DNA from: Desulfonema magnum
GTDB lineage: Bacteria; Desulfobacterota; Desulfobacteria; Desulfobacterales; 4be13
Reading direction: 5' to 3'
Length of the DNA: 64,000 nt
Assembly: GCF_017377395.1 (NCBI RefSeq)
Contig: NZ_CP061800.1
Location: forward strand, 1 to 64,000
In this document: positions 54,263 through 62,992 of the stretch, one piece after another
Layout: each line of letters begins with the position of its first letter
Numbering within the stretch: the first letter of the stretch is position 1
Program-made: the position numbers and the translations under genes
Notes under the pieces: generated by a model
What the model saw: the letters and a program-made list of their open reading frames with translations, nothing else
Told to the model about the DNA's origin: nothing
Databases searched by the model: none

Positions 54263-55489
54263 GTGCCTGGACAGGAAGAGGTTATTGTTGGTCTTGATAT
54301 CGGGACAACCAAAATTTGTGCTGTGGTTGGTGAATTATCGGGAAGCGAAATAAATATCATCGGCATTGGTACGCATCCCTCAATCGGACTTCGCAAAGGA
54401 GTCGTGGTAAATATTGAATCAACAGTGCAATCCATCAAAAAAGCTGTTGAAGACGCCGAACTCATGGCCGGTGTTGAAATATCCTCCGTATATGCGGGCA
54501 TCGCGGGAGGACATATCACCGGTTTTAACAGCCGCGGAATCATTGCAATAAAAGGAGCCGAAGTCACACAGCATGATGTGGAGCGGGTGATTGACGCGGC
54601 GCGGGCCGTGGCGATTCCCATGGACCGTGAGGTGATACATGTGCTTCCCCAGGAGTTCATTGTAGATGATCAGGCCGGCATTCTGGATCCTGTGGGCATG
54701 GCAGCGGTGCGGCTGGAAGCAAAAATTCATATTGTGACCGGGGCAGTGACATCTGCCCATAATATTGTGAAATGCGCAAACCGGGCAGGGCTTGATGTCT
54801 GTGACATTGTTTTGGAATCCCTTGCTTCGGGCGAAGCGGTATTGGCAGAGGATGAAAAGGAACTGGGTTCGGCGCTGATTGATCTGGGCGGCGGAACAAG
54901 CGATCTGGCGATTTTTTCCAACAAAAACATCAAACACACTTTTGTACTTGCTCTCGGAGGAAACAATCTCACAAATGATATTGCCATCGGGCTCCGCGCC
55001 CCTCTTGCCGAGGCGGAAAATATCAAGAAAAAATACGGAACCTGTGTGGCAAAGAGTATCAGCCCCGATGAAACCATCGAAGTGCCAGGCATGGGCGGAC
55101 GCAAGCCCAGAAAACTTTCCAGACAGATCCTCGGTGAAATTTTAGAACCCCGAATGGAAGAAATTTTTGCGCTGATACAAAGAGAGATGTACAGAGCGGG
55201 AATGGAAAATGCAATGGCATCAGGAATCGTTGTCACCGGCGGTTCAGCCCTTTTGGACGGCGTGACAGAGGTTGCAGAATCAGTTTTTAATCTTCCGACC
55301 CGTCTGGGGAAACCCCGGGGAATCGGGGGGCTTGTGGATGTTGTGAACAATCCCATGTATGCCACAGGTGTGGGGCTTGTCCTGTTCGGTGCCCAGAATC
55401 AGCCTGAAAGAAAATTCAGAATCCGTGACACAAATATTTTTAATCGTGTAATGCTCCGGATGAAGAAATGGTTTAAAGATATTGTTTGA
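54263..55489 (+). CDS. ftsA: Cell division protein FtsA
   Basis: 408 residues from GTG 54263, chosen because GAGGAGG lies five bases upstream. Actin-fold motifs: VGLDIGTTKICAVVGE at the N-terminus, L-G-S-A-L-I-D-L-G-G-G-T-S-D-L-A in the phosphate-2 region, and I-V-V-T-G-G-S-A-L-L-D-G in the adenosine motif. The C-terminal helix F-N-R-V-M-L-R-M-K-K-W-F-K is amphipathic and suits membrane binding. It tethers FtsZ to the inner membrane. Located between ftsQ and ftsZ as usual. Confidence 0.96.
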   Translation: MPGQEEVIVGLDIGTTKICAVVGELSGSEINIIGIGTHPSIGLRKGVVVNIESTVQSIKKAVEDAELMAGVEISSVYAGIAGGHITGFNSRGIIAIKGAEVTQHDVERVIDAARAVAIPMDREVIHVLPQEFIVDDQAGILDPVGMAAVRLEAKIHIVTGAVTSAHNIVKCANRAGLDVCDIVLESLASGEAVLAEDEKELGSALIDLGGGTSDLAIFSNKNIKHTFVLALGGNNLTNDIAIGLRAPLAEAENIKKKYGTCVAKSISPDETIEVPGMGGRKPRKLSRQILGEILEPRMEEIFALIQREMYRAGMENAMASGIVVTGGSALLDGVTEVAESVFNLPTRLGKPRGIGGLVDVVNNPMYATGVGLVLFGAQNQPERKFRIRDTNIFNRVMLRMKKWFKDIV

Positions 55490-55602
55490 AATTTAAATAA
55501 ATTTGTTGTAAAAAAGCCTTTTGCCATTTATCAGGTTTCTGTTCCAAGTGTTTGCTGATAAATGACAACCGATAAATGTGAAATTAGGCAGGAGGGGGAA
55601 CG

Positions 55603-56796
55603 ATGTTCAGTTATGTGGAAAACAGTGGTAAGTCTGCGAAAATAAAAGTTATTGGTGTCGGAGGAGCAGGGGGAAACGCGATTAACAATATGATCGATTC
55701 CAATCTCCAGGGGGTAAATTTTATTGTAACCAACACCGATGCCCAGGCGCTTGATATTTCCAGAGCGCCGGTCAAAATTCAGATCGGAGACAAACTTACA
55801 GAGGGACTTGGCGCGGGTGCCAATCCGGGAATCGGACGGGAAGCCGCTATTGAAAATGCCGAAGCCATCCGAAATGCGCTGAAAGACAGCCATATGGTGT
55901 TCATCACCGCAGGGTTCGGCGGAGGAACCGGTACCGGGGCCACCCCTGTTATTGCTGAAATTTGCAAAGAACTGGGAACCCTGACCGTGGGCGTGGTGAC
56001 AAAACCCTTTTCATTTGAAGGCAGAAAGCGCCTCAGACAGGCAGAAGAAGGGATTGACGTATTAAAGGATATTGCTGACACGGTCATCACCATACCCAAT
56101 GACAGATTAAGGGGGCTTGCGTCCAAAAACGCCACAATGATAGAGATGTTTAAGAAAGCAGATGAGATATTGCTCCATTCGGTCAGAGGTATTACCGATC
56201 TTATTCTGATGCCGGGGTTGGTGAATCTTGATTTTGCCGATGTGAAAACAACCATGTTAAAGGCAGGCATGGCAATCATGGGGATCGGCGTTGCCAGCGG
56301 CGAAAACCGGGCCGTGGAAGCAGCAGAACGGGCCATCTCCCATCCCCTGTTGGAAGACCTTTCCATTTCCGGTGCCAGAGGCGTGCTGATGAACATCACA
56401 AGCACCAGTGATCTGACCATGGAAGAAATGACAGAAGCTTCCGAGCGGATATACAGCGAAGTTGGTGACGATGCGGATATCATCTGGGGAGCGGTGATTG
56501 ATGACGCGCTCGGCGATGAAATGCGAGTAACAGTTATCGCAACAGGAATCGGCGGACCTGCTGAAGTGGCAACTCCGGAAAAAAGACGCGGTGTTCATTC
56601 CTTCAAACGTAAGGTGAGGGAGATCAGGCCGGCCGAGCCAAAAGAAGATTATGAAGAACCGACATTTATCCGCAAAAAAGAAAAAGAGACCCGGCCGCCT
56701 GAAACTGCCACTGATATTTACAGGGGACACAAGGGGATGGAAATTGACAACAATGATCTTGATATTCCCACATTTCTCAGAAAAAAAGCAGACTGA
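55603..56796 (+). CDS. ftsZ: Cell division GTPase FtsZ
   Basis: 397 residues. GTP-binding G-V-G-G-A-G-G-N-A-I-N-N-M-I at the start, tubulin signature GFGGGTGTGATPV near residue 105, T7-loop N-L-D-F-A-D-V-K-T near 205, then a variable linker and the conserved C-terminal peptide D-L-D-I-P-T-F-L-R-K-K that binds FtsA. A strong GGAGGGGG site precedes the ATG. It polymerises into the Z-ring. The 113-bp gap after ftsA contains short ATAAATG heptamers but a normal ribosome site. Confidence 0.97.
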   Translation: MFSYVENSGKSAKIKVIGVGGAGGNAINNMIDSNLQGVNFIVTNTDAQALDISRAPVKIQIGDKLTEGLGAGANPGIGREAAIENAEAIRNALKDSHMVFITAGFGGGTGTGATPVIAEICKELGTLTVGVVTKPFSFEGRKRLRQAEEGIDVLKDIADTVITIPNDRLRGLASKNATMIEMFKKADEILLHSVRGITDLILMPGLVNLDFADVKTTMLKAGMAIMGIGVASGENRAVEAAERAISHPLLEDLSISGARGVLMNITSTSDLTMEEMTEASERIYSEVGDDADIIWGAVIDDALGDEMRVTVIATGIGGPAEVATPEKRRGVHSFKRKVREIRPAEPKEDYEEPTFIRKKEKETRPPETATDIYRGHKGMEIDNNDLDIPTFLRKKAD

Positions 56797-56837
56797 TTTT
56801 TGTGGCTTGTCATGACAGGCGTATATGGGTGAGGAGA

Positions 56838-58544
56838 ATGACAAATGACAAATCACAAGTGAAAAACGAAATCGGCACCATACGAAAAGACCGGAGAGGA
56901 CGGCTCTCCGTAGCTCTTGTTTATCCCAACACCTACCATGTGGGAATGTCCAATCTTGGTTTTCAAACCGTATATCAGTTACTCAATCAGATGGATGAGG
57001 TTGTGTGTGAAAGGGCTTTTGTGCCGGAGCGTTCCGAACCGGGCCGCATCACGACAGCAGAGTCAGGAAGCGTTCTTTCTGATTTTGATATGATTGCTTT
57101 TTCTGTTTCTTATGAAAATGATTATCTTAACCTTCTGACGATTTTTGAAAAAACAGCGATTCCCCCTCTGTCAGAAGACAGAAATGATGCCTATCCGCTT
57201 ATTATTGCGGGCGGCGTGGCCTGTTTCTTAAACCCGGAACCCATTGCGCCATTTATTGACTGCTTTCTCATCGGGGAAGCAGAAATTCTGATTCCCCGAT
57301 TTTTTGAAGTATTAAAAGATACCGGTTTCTTTGAAAAAAAACATTTTCTGAACCTGAAAGCCCTTGCTCAGAATGTCCCCGGAGTATATGTTCCGAAATT
57401 TTATAAAACAATCTGCCATAAAGACGGAACCATTCGCTCGGTTGAACCGTTATGTGATGTGCCTGCCAAAACAGAGCGCGTTTTTTTAAAAGATTTATCT
57501 CAGACACCGACCTGCAGCGCCATATTAACCCCTGATACGATATTCCGAAAGACATTTCTGGCTGAAGTATCAAGAGGCTGTCCCCACGGATGCCGATTTT
57601 GCAGTGCGGGGTATGTTTACAGACCCCCGAGGTTCAGACCTGTTTCTCTTCTGAAACAATGTATGGAACAAGGCATGGCCATGACAGACAGAATCGGCCT
57701 TGTGGGGGCAGCGGTTTCGGATCTTCCCGGACTGGAGGAGCTTTGCAGTTTCCAGGAAAATGCCAGGATTTCTTTCAGTTCGTTAAGGGCCGATGCCCTG
57801 ACGCCTCAACTCGTATCCGCGTTGAAAAAAAGCCGTGTGAAAACAGCAACCATTGCTCCGGATGCCGGTTCCGAACGTATGCGCCGCGTGATTAACAAGG
57901 GGATGACCGAAGAGGATATACTGAATGCAGCGGACCTCCTTGTATCAAACGGTATTCCGAATCTGAAGCTCTATTTTATGACAGGGCTTCCCACGGAAAC
58001 CATGGAAGATGTTGAGGCCATTGTCAGTTTGTGCAAGCAGATCAAACAGCGGTTTTTAGCATCCAGCAGGATAAACAAGCGAATCGGGGAAATAACCGTA
58101 AGTCTGAATGCCTTTGTTCCAAAACCGTTCACTCCTTTTCAATGGGCACCAATGGATGATGTGCGTACACTGAAAAAAAAAATAAAATGGGTAAAGAACG
58201 GGCTGAAACGGGTGGCAAATGTTCGCTTTCATGGGGATATCCCTCGCCAGGCCAAAATTCAGGCGCTGCTTTCACGCGGGGACCGTAATGTGGCTGATAT
58301 TCTGTCCCTGGCTCACAAAAATAAACACAACTGGCCCAAAACAATAAAGGAATCTCCTCTGAATCTGGAGGATTATATCTACCGAACACGAGCGCCGGAT
58401 GAATATCTTCCGTGGGATATTATTCATCATGGTATTAACAAATCTTTTCTGAAACGGGAATATGACAAAGCCATGGGAGGGGAAACGTCTTCCCCGTGCA
58501 GGATGGAATCTTCTTGTCATGTATGCGGCGTTTGTAAGGAATAA
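56838..58544 (+). CDS. B12-binding-like radical SAM protein (TIGR03960-like)
   Basis: About 569 residues. ATG 56838 lies in an ACAAATG-type array after GAGGAG; GTG at 56859 is an alternative. The N-terminal ~190 residues look like a B12-binding Rossmann domain without the classic D-x-H-x-x-G, including V-A-L-V-Y-P-N-T-Y-H-V-G-M-S-N-L-G and I-I-A-G-G-V-A. The radical SAM core has the iron-sulphur motif C-P-H-G-C-R-F-C near residue 250 and I-A-P-D-A-G-S-E-R-M-R-R-V-I-N. A C-terminal C-x-x-C-x-x-C motif (S-C-H-V-C-G-V-C-K-E) may hold another metal centre. Relatives are often split or fused with DUF2344-type partners; the reaction here is not known. Confidence 0.88.
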   Translation: MTNDKSQVKNEIGTIRKDRRGRLSVALVYPNTYHVGMSNLGFQTVYQLLNQMDEVVCERAFVPERSEPGRITTAESGSVLSDFDMIAFSVSYENDYLNLLTIFEKTAIPPLSEDRNDAYPLIIAGGVACFLNPEPIAPFIDCFLIGEAEILIPRFFEVLKDTGFFEKKHFLNLKALAQNVPGVYVPKFYKTICHKDGTIRSVEPLCDVPAKTERVFLKDLSQTPTCSAILTPDTIFRKTFLAEVSRGCPHGCRFCSAGYVYRPPRFRPVSLLKQCMEQGMAMTDRIGLVGAAVSDLPGLEELCSFQENARISFSSLRADALTPQLVSALKKSRVKTATIAPDAGSERMRRVINKGMTEEDILNAADLLVSNGIPNLKLYFMTGLPTETMEDVEAIVSLCKQIKQRFLASSRINKRIGEITVSLNAFVPKPFTPFQWAPMDDVRTLKKKIKWVKNGLKRVANVRFHGDIPRQAKIQALLSRGDRNVADILSLAHKNKHNWPKTIKESPLNLEDYIYRTRAPDEYLPWDIIHHGINKSFLKREYDKAMGGETSSPCRMESSCHVCGVCKE

Positions 58545-58896
58545 AAAAAAATTGAGAATTGAGAATTTTTCGATTTTCAATTTCTAACCTCTGTAATAAG
58601 AAACGCTCATGAAAAAGCCGGGTTTTTCCCCCGGTCATGAAAATATGTGGTGAAAACCAATACCGTTCGGCACGATTTTTGCATACATTTGTAACTAACT
58701 GAATTCATATATCCGGAAAACTGAAATCCCGAAATGTCCGCCGGGCGTTTTTCGGAAACAATTTCTCCAAAATGCGGAAATGCCGGGCATTTCCGTCCGG
58801 CTATGCAAAAATCATGCCGAACGATATTGGGTGAAAACAGACAAAAAACCCGGGTTTTCCAAATATATTTTCATGGTAAAAAATTTGTTTTTGCTT
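58545..58896. repeat. Intergenic: heptamer array and interrupted 105-bp element
   Basis: 58549-58585 is a short AATTGAG/TTTTCAA heptamer array at the stop of the radical-SAM gene. The rest, 58600-58882, is a copy of the ~105-bp dispersed element split by the insertion at 58657-58830. No gene. Confidence 0.85.
58657..58830. mobile_element. 174-bp MITE-like element with 29-bp inverted ends and 7-bp target duplication
   Basis: Ends match at 27 of 29 positions (CCAATAYCGTTCGGCAYGAT, then TTTTGCATA). Direct repeats GTGAAAA at 58650-58656 and 58831-58837 flank it. Removing the element and one copy restores the dispersed repeat exactly as in the copy at 36917-37022 (ATATGTGGTGAAAACRGACA). Confidence 0.93.
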
Positions 58897-59898
58897 TCAG
58901 GGTCTGATGGTAAAATGTATTGCATCCGGGGAATCATAACTGACCTTTTGAGCAAGTCCGATAACCCCGTTTCCATGCAATGATTTTTTGGTGTTTTTGA
59001 CCATGCCTTGTTTGCCGTTGAGAAGCAGGCAGGTGCCGTTCATGCTCTGGTCAGTGAGTACGAATTTTCCTTTGCAATACTTGATGTACGCATGGGACCG
59101 GGAAACCCGATGGCTGTCCACAACCAGGTCATTATCCGGATCTCGGCCCATGGTCACACATTGCCGATTCTGATCAATATCAAATTTATGGTGCAGAAAT
59201 CGGAGTTCCAGACGGGGAGACAGCGTTTTTGAATCCGAAGCCACGCAAGGGACTTCCGATTCACGGGCCGGAGCTGGTTTCCATATCATCTCATGTATGC
59301 TGATTTTTCCGTTTTTATCTTTGATTTTAATATGTTCAATACATCGGAACATGGTCTCATATTCCGGCCCCAGCGCCTCTGCTGTCTGTTTTGTGATGAT
59401 AATCTGTCGTTCTTTCGCGAATTCCGTCATATGGGCGGCTATGGTGACAGCATCCCCAAAAATTTCGTTTCGTCCGCTGACAACTGAACCGGAGTGAATT
59501 CCTATGCGAATATTCGGCGGGACAAGGTCAGAATTATCCCCGGCATACATTTTTTCAACTTCCATATGCATTGTTTTTCCGGCTTTCACCGCATTCTCAG
59601 CGATTGGAAAAGTACATATGATCTCATCCCCTTTAATTTTAATAACCCTTCCCTTATGAGACTCAGTTATTTTTGAAAGAAGAGAAAGACAGGCGGATAT
59701 GATTTTCTGAGCGTTTTTATTACCCAGGGTTTTGAAAAGTTGGTCGCTTTGAGGAATATTGGCAAAAAGAATTGCAAGGGAGGAAATTTTTTTTACTTTT
59801 TTATCTGTCTTTTTGTTTGCTTTATAATTTTCCCATGTTGAGGAAAAATTTTCCTGGCTTTTGGAAAAATAGCTTGTCATTCGCTTTAAATATGACAT
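58897..59898 (-). CDS. Degenerate class III cyclase fused to an FHA domain
   Basis: 333 residues. Residues about 40-200 match the class III adenylate/guanylate cyclase domain: A-I-L-F-A-N-I at the first metal site, K-I-K-G-D-E-I-I-C-T-F at the second, R-I-G-I-H-S-G-S-V-V-S-G and F-G-D-A-V-T-I-A-A-H-M. The first metal-binding Asp is replaced by Asn (A-N-I rather than A-D-I), so catalysis may be lost or weak. The C-terminal FHA domain (about 230-330) has V-T-M-G-R-D-P-D-N-D-L-V-V, S-R-S-H-A and D-Q-S-M-N-G-T, all the phosphothreonine-binding positions. No membrane segment. It may sense phospho-proteins and bind nucleotide; monocistronic. Confidence 0.88.
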   Translation of the reverse strand: MSYLKRMTSYFSKSQENFSSTWENYKANKKTDKKVKKISSLAILFANIPQSDQLFKTLGNKNAQKIISACLSLLSKITESHKGRVIKIKGDEIICTFPIAENAVKAGKTMHMEVEKMYAGDNSDLVPPNIRIGIHSGSVVSGRNEIFGDAVTIAAHMTEFAKERQIIITKQTAEALGPEYETMFRCIEHIKIKDKNGKISIHEMIWKPAPARESEVPCVASDSKTLSPRLELRFLHHKFDIDQNRQCVTMGRDPDNDLVVDSHRVSRSHAYIKYCKGKFVLTDQSMNGTCLLLNGKQGMVKNTKKSLHGNGVIGLAQKVSYDSPDAIHFTIRP

Positions 59899-60128
59899 GG
59901 AATTTTTCCTTTCTGTTTTTAATTTGTTAATATTATATTATAAACAATTTTATAGCACAGATTTTTTACCGTAAAAATACATTTTGAAAAGCCGGGTTTT
60001 TTATCTGAAAATATTTTTATGACCGGGGGCGAAAAACCCGGCTTTTTCATGAGCGTTTATATGGGAAGATATGTCCTGACAATTTTCAATTCTCAATTCC
60101 TAAATATCCTATCCTGATTTTCTATACA
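59899..60128. repeat. Intergenic with inverted copy of the ~105-bp dispersed element
   Basis: 59972-60062 is the reverse complement of the element at 36917-37022 (reads AAAAGCCGGGTTTTTTATCT ... AACCCGGCTTTTTCATGAGC). A short CAATTCT heptamer array follows at 60081-60103. No gene. Confidence 0.85.
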
Positions 60129-60172
60129 ACAAAAAAAACAGGGCTGCTCCTTTTTAAAAGGAACAGCCCTGT
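60129..60172 (-). terminator. Rho-independent terminator of the atpZ-atpI-atpB-atpE operon
   Basis: On the minus strand ACAGGGCTGTTCCTTTT, a tiny loop, AAGGAGCAGCCCTGT, then eight T. A long stem with a U-tract about 100 bp past the atpE stop. Confidence 0.92.
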
Positions 60173-60274
60173 CTTATTTTATTATAGGCATCTGAGAAAA
60201 AAGGATTTTTGGGGAATATTCATTCCCCAAAATATTTTCTCTTATAGCCTGTTGTTTCCTTAATGAAACCTGAA

Positions 60275-60559
60275 TTAATGAGCGCCCAACAGACCGGCAA
60301 TAGCAGCAGCCTGGGGATGAGCGTAGATAAGAATCAGTGACACAACCAGTGCATAAATACACAGTGATTCGATCATAGCAAGACCGATCAGCATGGTAAC
60401 TGTAACCTTACCTGAAGACTCAGGATTTCTTGCGATACCTTCAACAGCGGCTTTCAGACCAATACCCTGTCCGAGACCACAACCAAAAGCTGCGATAGCA
60501 ATCCCAAAACCTGCGGCAGTCACACAAGCGATAAAAAATTGTAATGCTTGTCCTTCCAT
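60275..60559 (-). CDS. atpE: ATP synthase F0 subunit c
   Basis: 94 residues, two membrane helices joined by the polar loop A-R-N-P-E. The ion-binding Glu is in helix 2, [12 protein letters not shown]. Helix 1 carries G-L-G-Q-G-I-G. The combination of Gln in helix 1 with Glu-Ser and a Tyr four residues after the Ser resembles sodium-binding c subunits such as that of Ilyobacter, although the Thr that follows Ser in those is Leu here. It forms the rotor ring of the membrane ATP synthase. AAGGAGG precedes the ATG. It is last in the operon; F1 genes are not in the window. Confidence 0.95.
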   Translation of the reverse strand: MEGQALQFFIACVTAAGFGIAIAAFGCGLGQGIGLKAAVEGIARNPESSGKVTVTMLIGLAMIESLCIYALVVSLILIYAHPQAAAIAGLLGAH

Positions 60560-60678
60560 ACTCTGTTTATCCTCCTTTTAAAATTTTACTCCTCAGCTTC
60601 TTCCATTCTCCCATTAAAAAATTACACTTAATATCTTTATTCTTCATTTGTCAAGTGACAAATGAAAAAAATGACAAA

Positions 60679-61368
60679 TTAATGTGCGTGTTCCATCGCA
60701 CCGGTAAAGTACATGACTGAAAGCATAAAGAATACAAACGCCTGTATTACGCAGACCAGAATACCCAGCGCCATGATCGGAAGGGGAACAAAAAAGGCCC
60801 CTGCCAGAAAGAAAAGAATTCCGAGAACCAGCTCATGACCCATCATATTTCCGAAAAGACGGAAGGAGAGAGACAGGACACGCGCAAAATGACCGATAAT
60901 TTCAATGGGCAATATGATCGGAATCATCCACCATACAGGCCCCAGAAAATGTTTTATGTATTTTGCGCCATGATACTTGATACCGATAACATGAGTAAAA
61001 ACAAAAACCGTCAGCGCGCAGGAAAGCGTTGTATTCAGGTTGGCGCTTGGCGGAAAAAAGCCCGGTATCAGTCCCAGCAGATTACAAGTAAGCACGTAAA
61101 TAAATACCGTGGCAGCAACAGGCAGAAGCCACCGTCCTTCTTCTCCCGTAATCGTAACCATAAATTCTTCCAGACCGGATATGAGAATTTCCGACACGTT
61201 TTGTCCTTTTGTCGGAATCATACTCAGTGCCTTGGCCGGAATGTAAAAAAGAATGATGAGCAGAATAATAACCACCCATGAATAAAGCACATGAGGATTG
61301 GAATGGGCCCAATGTCCCAGACCAATGGCCTCAAACAATTTGACAAAAAAGAGATACGGATGTTCCAC
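60679..61368 (-). CDS. atpB: ATP synthase F0 subunit a
   Basis: 229 residues with about six membrane helices. The functional Arg is in L-S-L-S-F-R-L-F-G-N-M-M-G-H-E near residue 170, and the P-T-K-G-Q-N and G-L-I-P-G-F motifs are typical. Start is GTG at 61368, directly after the TAA of the upstream gene, so translation is probably coupled. Subunit a forms the ion half-channels facing the c ring. Length is on the short side but normal for this group. Confidence 0.94.
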   Translation of the reverse strand: MEHPYLFFVKLFEAIGLGHWAHSNPHVLYSWVVIILLIILFYIPAKALSMIPTKGQNVSEILISGLEEFMVTITGEEGRWLLPVAATVFIYVLTCNLLGLIPGFFPPSANLNTTLSCALTVFVFTHVIGIKYHGAKYIKHFLGPVWWMIPIILPIEIIGHFARVLSLSFRLFGNMMGHELVLGILFFLAGAFFVPLPIMALGILVCVIQAFVFFMLSVMYFTGAMEHAH

Positions 61369-61758
61369 TTAAATTGCCTCCTTCAAAAAAAAATTTTTTA
61401 ATTCAACCAGTGTTGCAAGAATAATGCTTACCACCACAACAGAAAGGCCGACAAACAGACCTATGGGATTGACATAATGCTGTGATATAAGCACAAATAT
61501 AATAATACCGCTTATCACGAAGCGGATATAATACTTAACAATGACCACGTTATGTGATGAGAGACGGGAAGGTGTGAGGGCTTTTTTAAGTGTCCGGTGT
61601 AACAGATGAAAATTGATGGTGACAATAAGTCCGCCAAATATAATTCCCCTGGCAAAATCCGGCGGGGCCATGATCAGGCCCGCAATGCCTGCAACCACAA
61701 GAAGTATCCAGTTTGTAAGCGTGACAAATTTTAAGAGCCGCTGTTGAATATTATTCAT
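61369..61758 (-). CDS. atpI: ATP synthase subunit I-like membrane protein
   Basis: 129 residues from ATG 61758; starts further upstream lack a ribosome site. Four membrane helices (about 15-30, 36-55, 75-92, 97-117) and the pattern G-I-I-F-G-G-L-I-V-T-I-N-F found in ATP-synthase-I proteins. Lies between atpZ and atpB with an immediate stop/start junction to atpB. In the family these proteins help assemble the c ring or handle magnesium; the exact role here is not shown by sequence. Confidence 0.85.
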   Translation of the reverse strand: MNNIQQRLLKFVTLTNWILLVVAGIAGLIMAPPDFARGIIFGGLIVTINFHLLHRTLKKALTPSRLSSHNVVIVKYYIRFVISGIIIFVLISQHYVNPIGLFVGLSVVVVSIILATLVELKNFFLKEAI

Positions 61759-61775
61759 CGTAACAATTTTCCCTG

Positions 61776-61994
61776 CTACAATTTTCTGCTTTTTTTTATT
61801 GCAAGTCCGATGTTTCTGAATCCCGCGGCAATTCCGAGTATAAGAAATATGAGCGTAAACCACGGCGTTGTAGAAAACTTTTTATCAAGCCAGACCCCGA
61901 TTCCAAGCCCGATAACGATTGAAAGCGATACCTGAAAACCGATGCTGCTGTAATATGCAAGGTCCTTTAAATAATGTATTTTTTCTTTATTCAT
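61776..61994 (-). CDS. atpZ: AtpZ/AtpI family F0F1 ATPase assembly protein
   Basis: 72 residues, two membrane helices: I-G-F-Q-V-S-L-S-I-V-I-G-L-G-I-G-V-W-L-D and W-F-T-L-I-F-L-I-L-G-I-A-A-G-F-R-N. The G-x-W-L-D-x-x-F and G-I-A-A-G-F-x-N motifs are diagnostic of AtpZ/AtpI-type proteins. It is first in the F0 operon, which matches its usual place. It is thought to aid Mg or assembly functions of the synthase (family knowledge). Confidence 0.92.
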   Translation of the reverse strand: MNKEKIHYLKDLAYYSSIGFQVSLSIVIGLGIGVWLDKKFSTTPWFTLIFLILGIAAGFRNIGLAIKKSRKL

Positions 61995-62485
61995 AGAAGG
62001 GAATATCCCTCCCCGAACTGGGCAGGGCTAAAGTCATATCCATTTAAAAACACTCTCTCTAACATAGGATGATGAACAAGTCAATGTAAAAGTGAACTAA
62101 AGTGCCTGAAGTGCTTAAAGTGAACTAAAGTGACTAAAGTTAAAAAACTTTCTTGTTTTGTTGCAGCCGAAAGCCATGATCGTTGCTAAGTACCGGACAT
62201 AAATTTTCAGGTATAAATCCGGCATCAGACCTGCGAGGTTTCCGGCATGTGTGCGGGACAGCGCAGAAACCCGGCTTTTTTCCCGGACCAAGTGTCTCTC
62301 CTGCCGGAAAAAGCCGGGTTTCTCAACCGTCCGTCATATCCGTCCTGCGACAGCCCGAAAACTTTTCCTTCGGGGGACACAATATGTATTTATTCAGTTT
62401 CAGTTTCCTGCCGGGCTTTTCTTTGTCAGGAAATAGCTATTGTGTCCCCCGAATTCATTCCGAATTCTCCGTGTATAGCCCCGGA
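61995..62485. other. Intergenic with dispersed repeats
   Basis: No gene seen. 62085-62145 has GTGAACTAAAGTG-type short repeats; 62190-62330 is a copy of the element seen at 9700-9800 with hairpin halves CCCGGCTTTTTTCCCGG and AAAAAGCCGGGTTTCTC; 62371-62451 is an inverted-repeat element. It must also include the atpZ promoter. Confidence 0.65.
62371..62451. repeat. 81-bp inverted-repeat element (CGGGGGACACAATA ends)
   Basis: CGGGGGACACAATA at 62371-62384 and its exact complement at 62438-62451. No target duplication is obvious. Similar GGGGACACNATA ends are known (from memory) around IS200/REP-associated tyrosine transposases in other bacteria. Confidence 0.7.
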
Positions 62486-62992
62486 TCAGCCCCTTCTTCT
62501 TGGTATAATAGTTTTTTCAGCAGGTTGATAGACTTTCAAACCTTGATCACCAGTAAGAATTTCGACATTAAACCCTATTTCAGAATAATATTCAGCAACT
62601 TCTTTTATTGTTGCATCACCGATACCCAAACCCTGACTCGCAAGGTTTGGCCATTTGTCTGCAAGTTCTTTCAAACGCTTTTCATTCCATAACTCACTTT
62701 GATGTTCAAACGCTGCCCAGGGTTCGGTTTCAGTCGCGGCTTTTAATATTAAATCTGAAAGTTTTTTTGCTATATCATATCTGTTTCCGTGAGCTTGAGC
62801 GATATGATTGCCTGTCTCAATAATTGTTGCCAAAGGAAGCACAAATGTACTCTTATTTTTTAATTCTTCTTCTACTTTCTCATTAATCCGAGTGAAGTCC
62901 CATCTGTCGTTACTACCTCCGCAAGTACTTTTTCCAGGAACTTTTAACCAACAGCACAACACAGACGTATCAAAAATAATAACCTTTCTCAT
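62486..62992 (-). CDS. PIN-like nuclease-fold protein coupled to the AAA ATPase
   Basis: 168 residues. PIN-type acidic residues can be placed: D-T-S near the N-terminus (V-I-I-F-D-T-S-V-L), Glu in A-T-I-I-E-T-G-N-H, Asp in G-I-G-D-A-T-I-K-E-V, and Asp in I-L-T-G-D-Q-G-L-K. Between them is a ~30-residue insert with W-D-F-T-R-I-N-E-K. No signal peptide. Its ATG shares a base with the TAA of the ATPase gene upstream (TAATG), so both are translated together. A cognate nuclease for the ATPase, perhaps in phage defence, is inference. Confidence 0.8.
   Translation of the reverse strand: MRKVIIFDTSVLCCWLKVPGKSTCGGSNDRWDFTRINEKVEEELKNKSTFVLPLATIIETGNHIAQAHGNRYDIAKKLSDLILKAATETEPWAAFEHQSELWNEKRLKELADKWPNLASQGLGIGDATIKEVAEYYSEIGFNVEILTGDQGLKVYQPAEKTIIPRRRG

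Noticed and set aside
61759-61863. Longer N-terminus for the atpI-like gene
   Set aside because: It would overlap most of the atpZ 3' end and adds a lysine-rich segment unlike the family; ATG 61758 gives the usual length.
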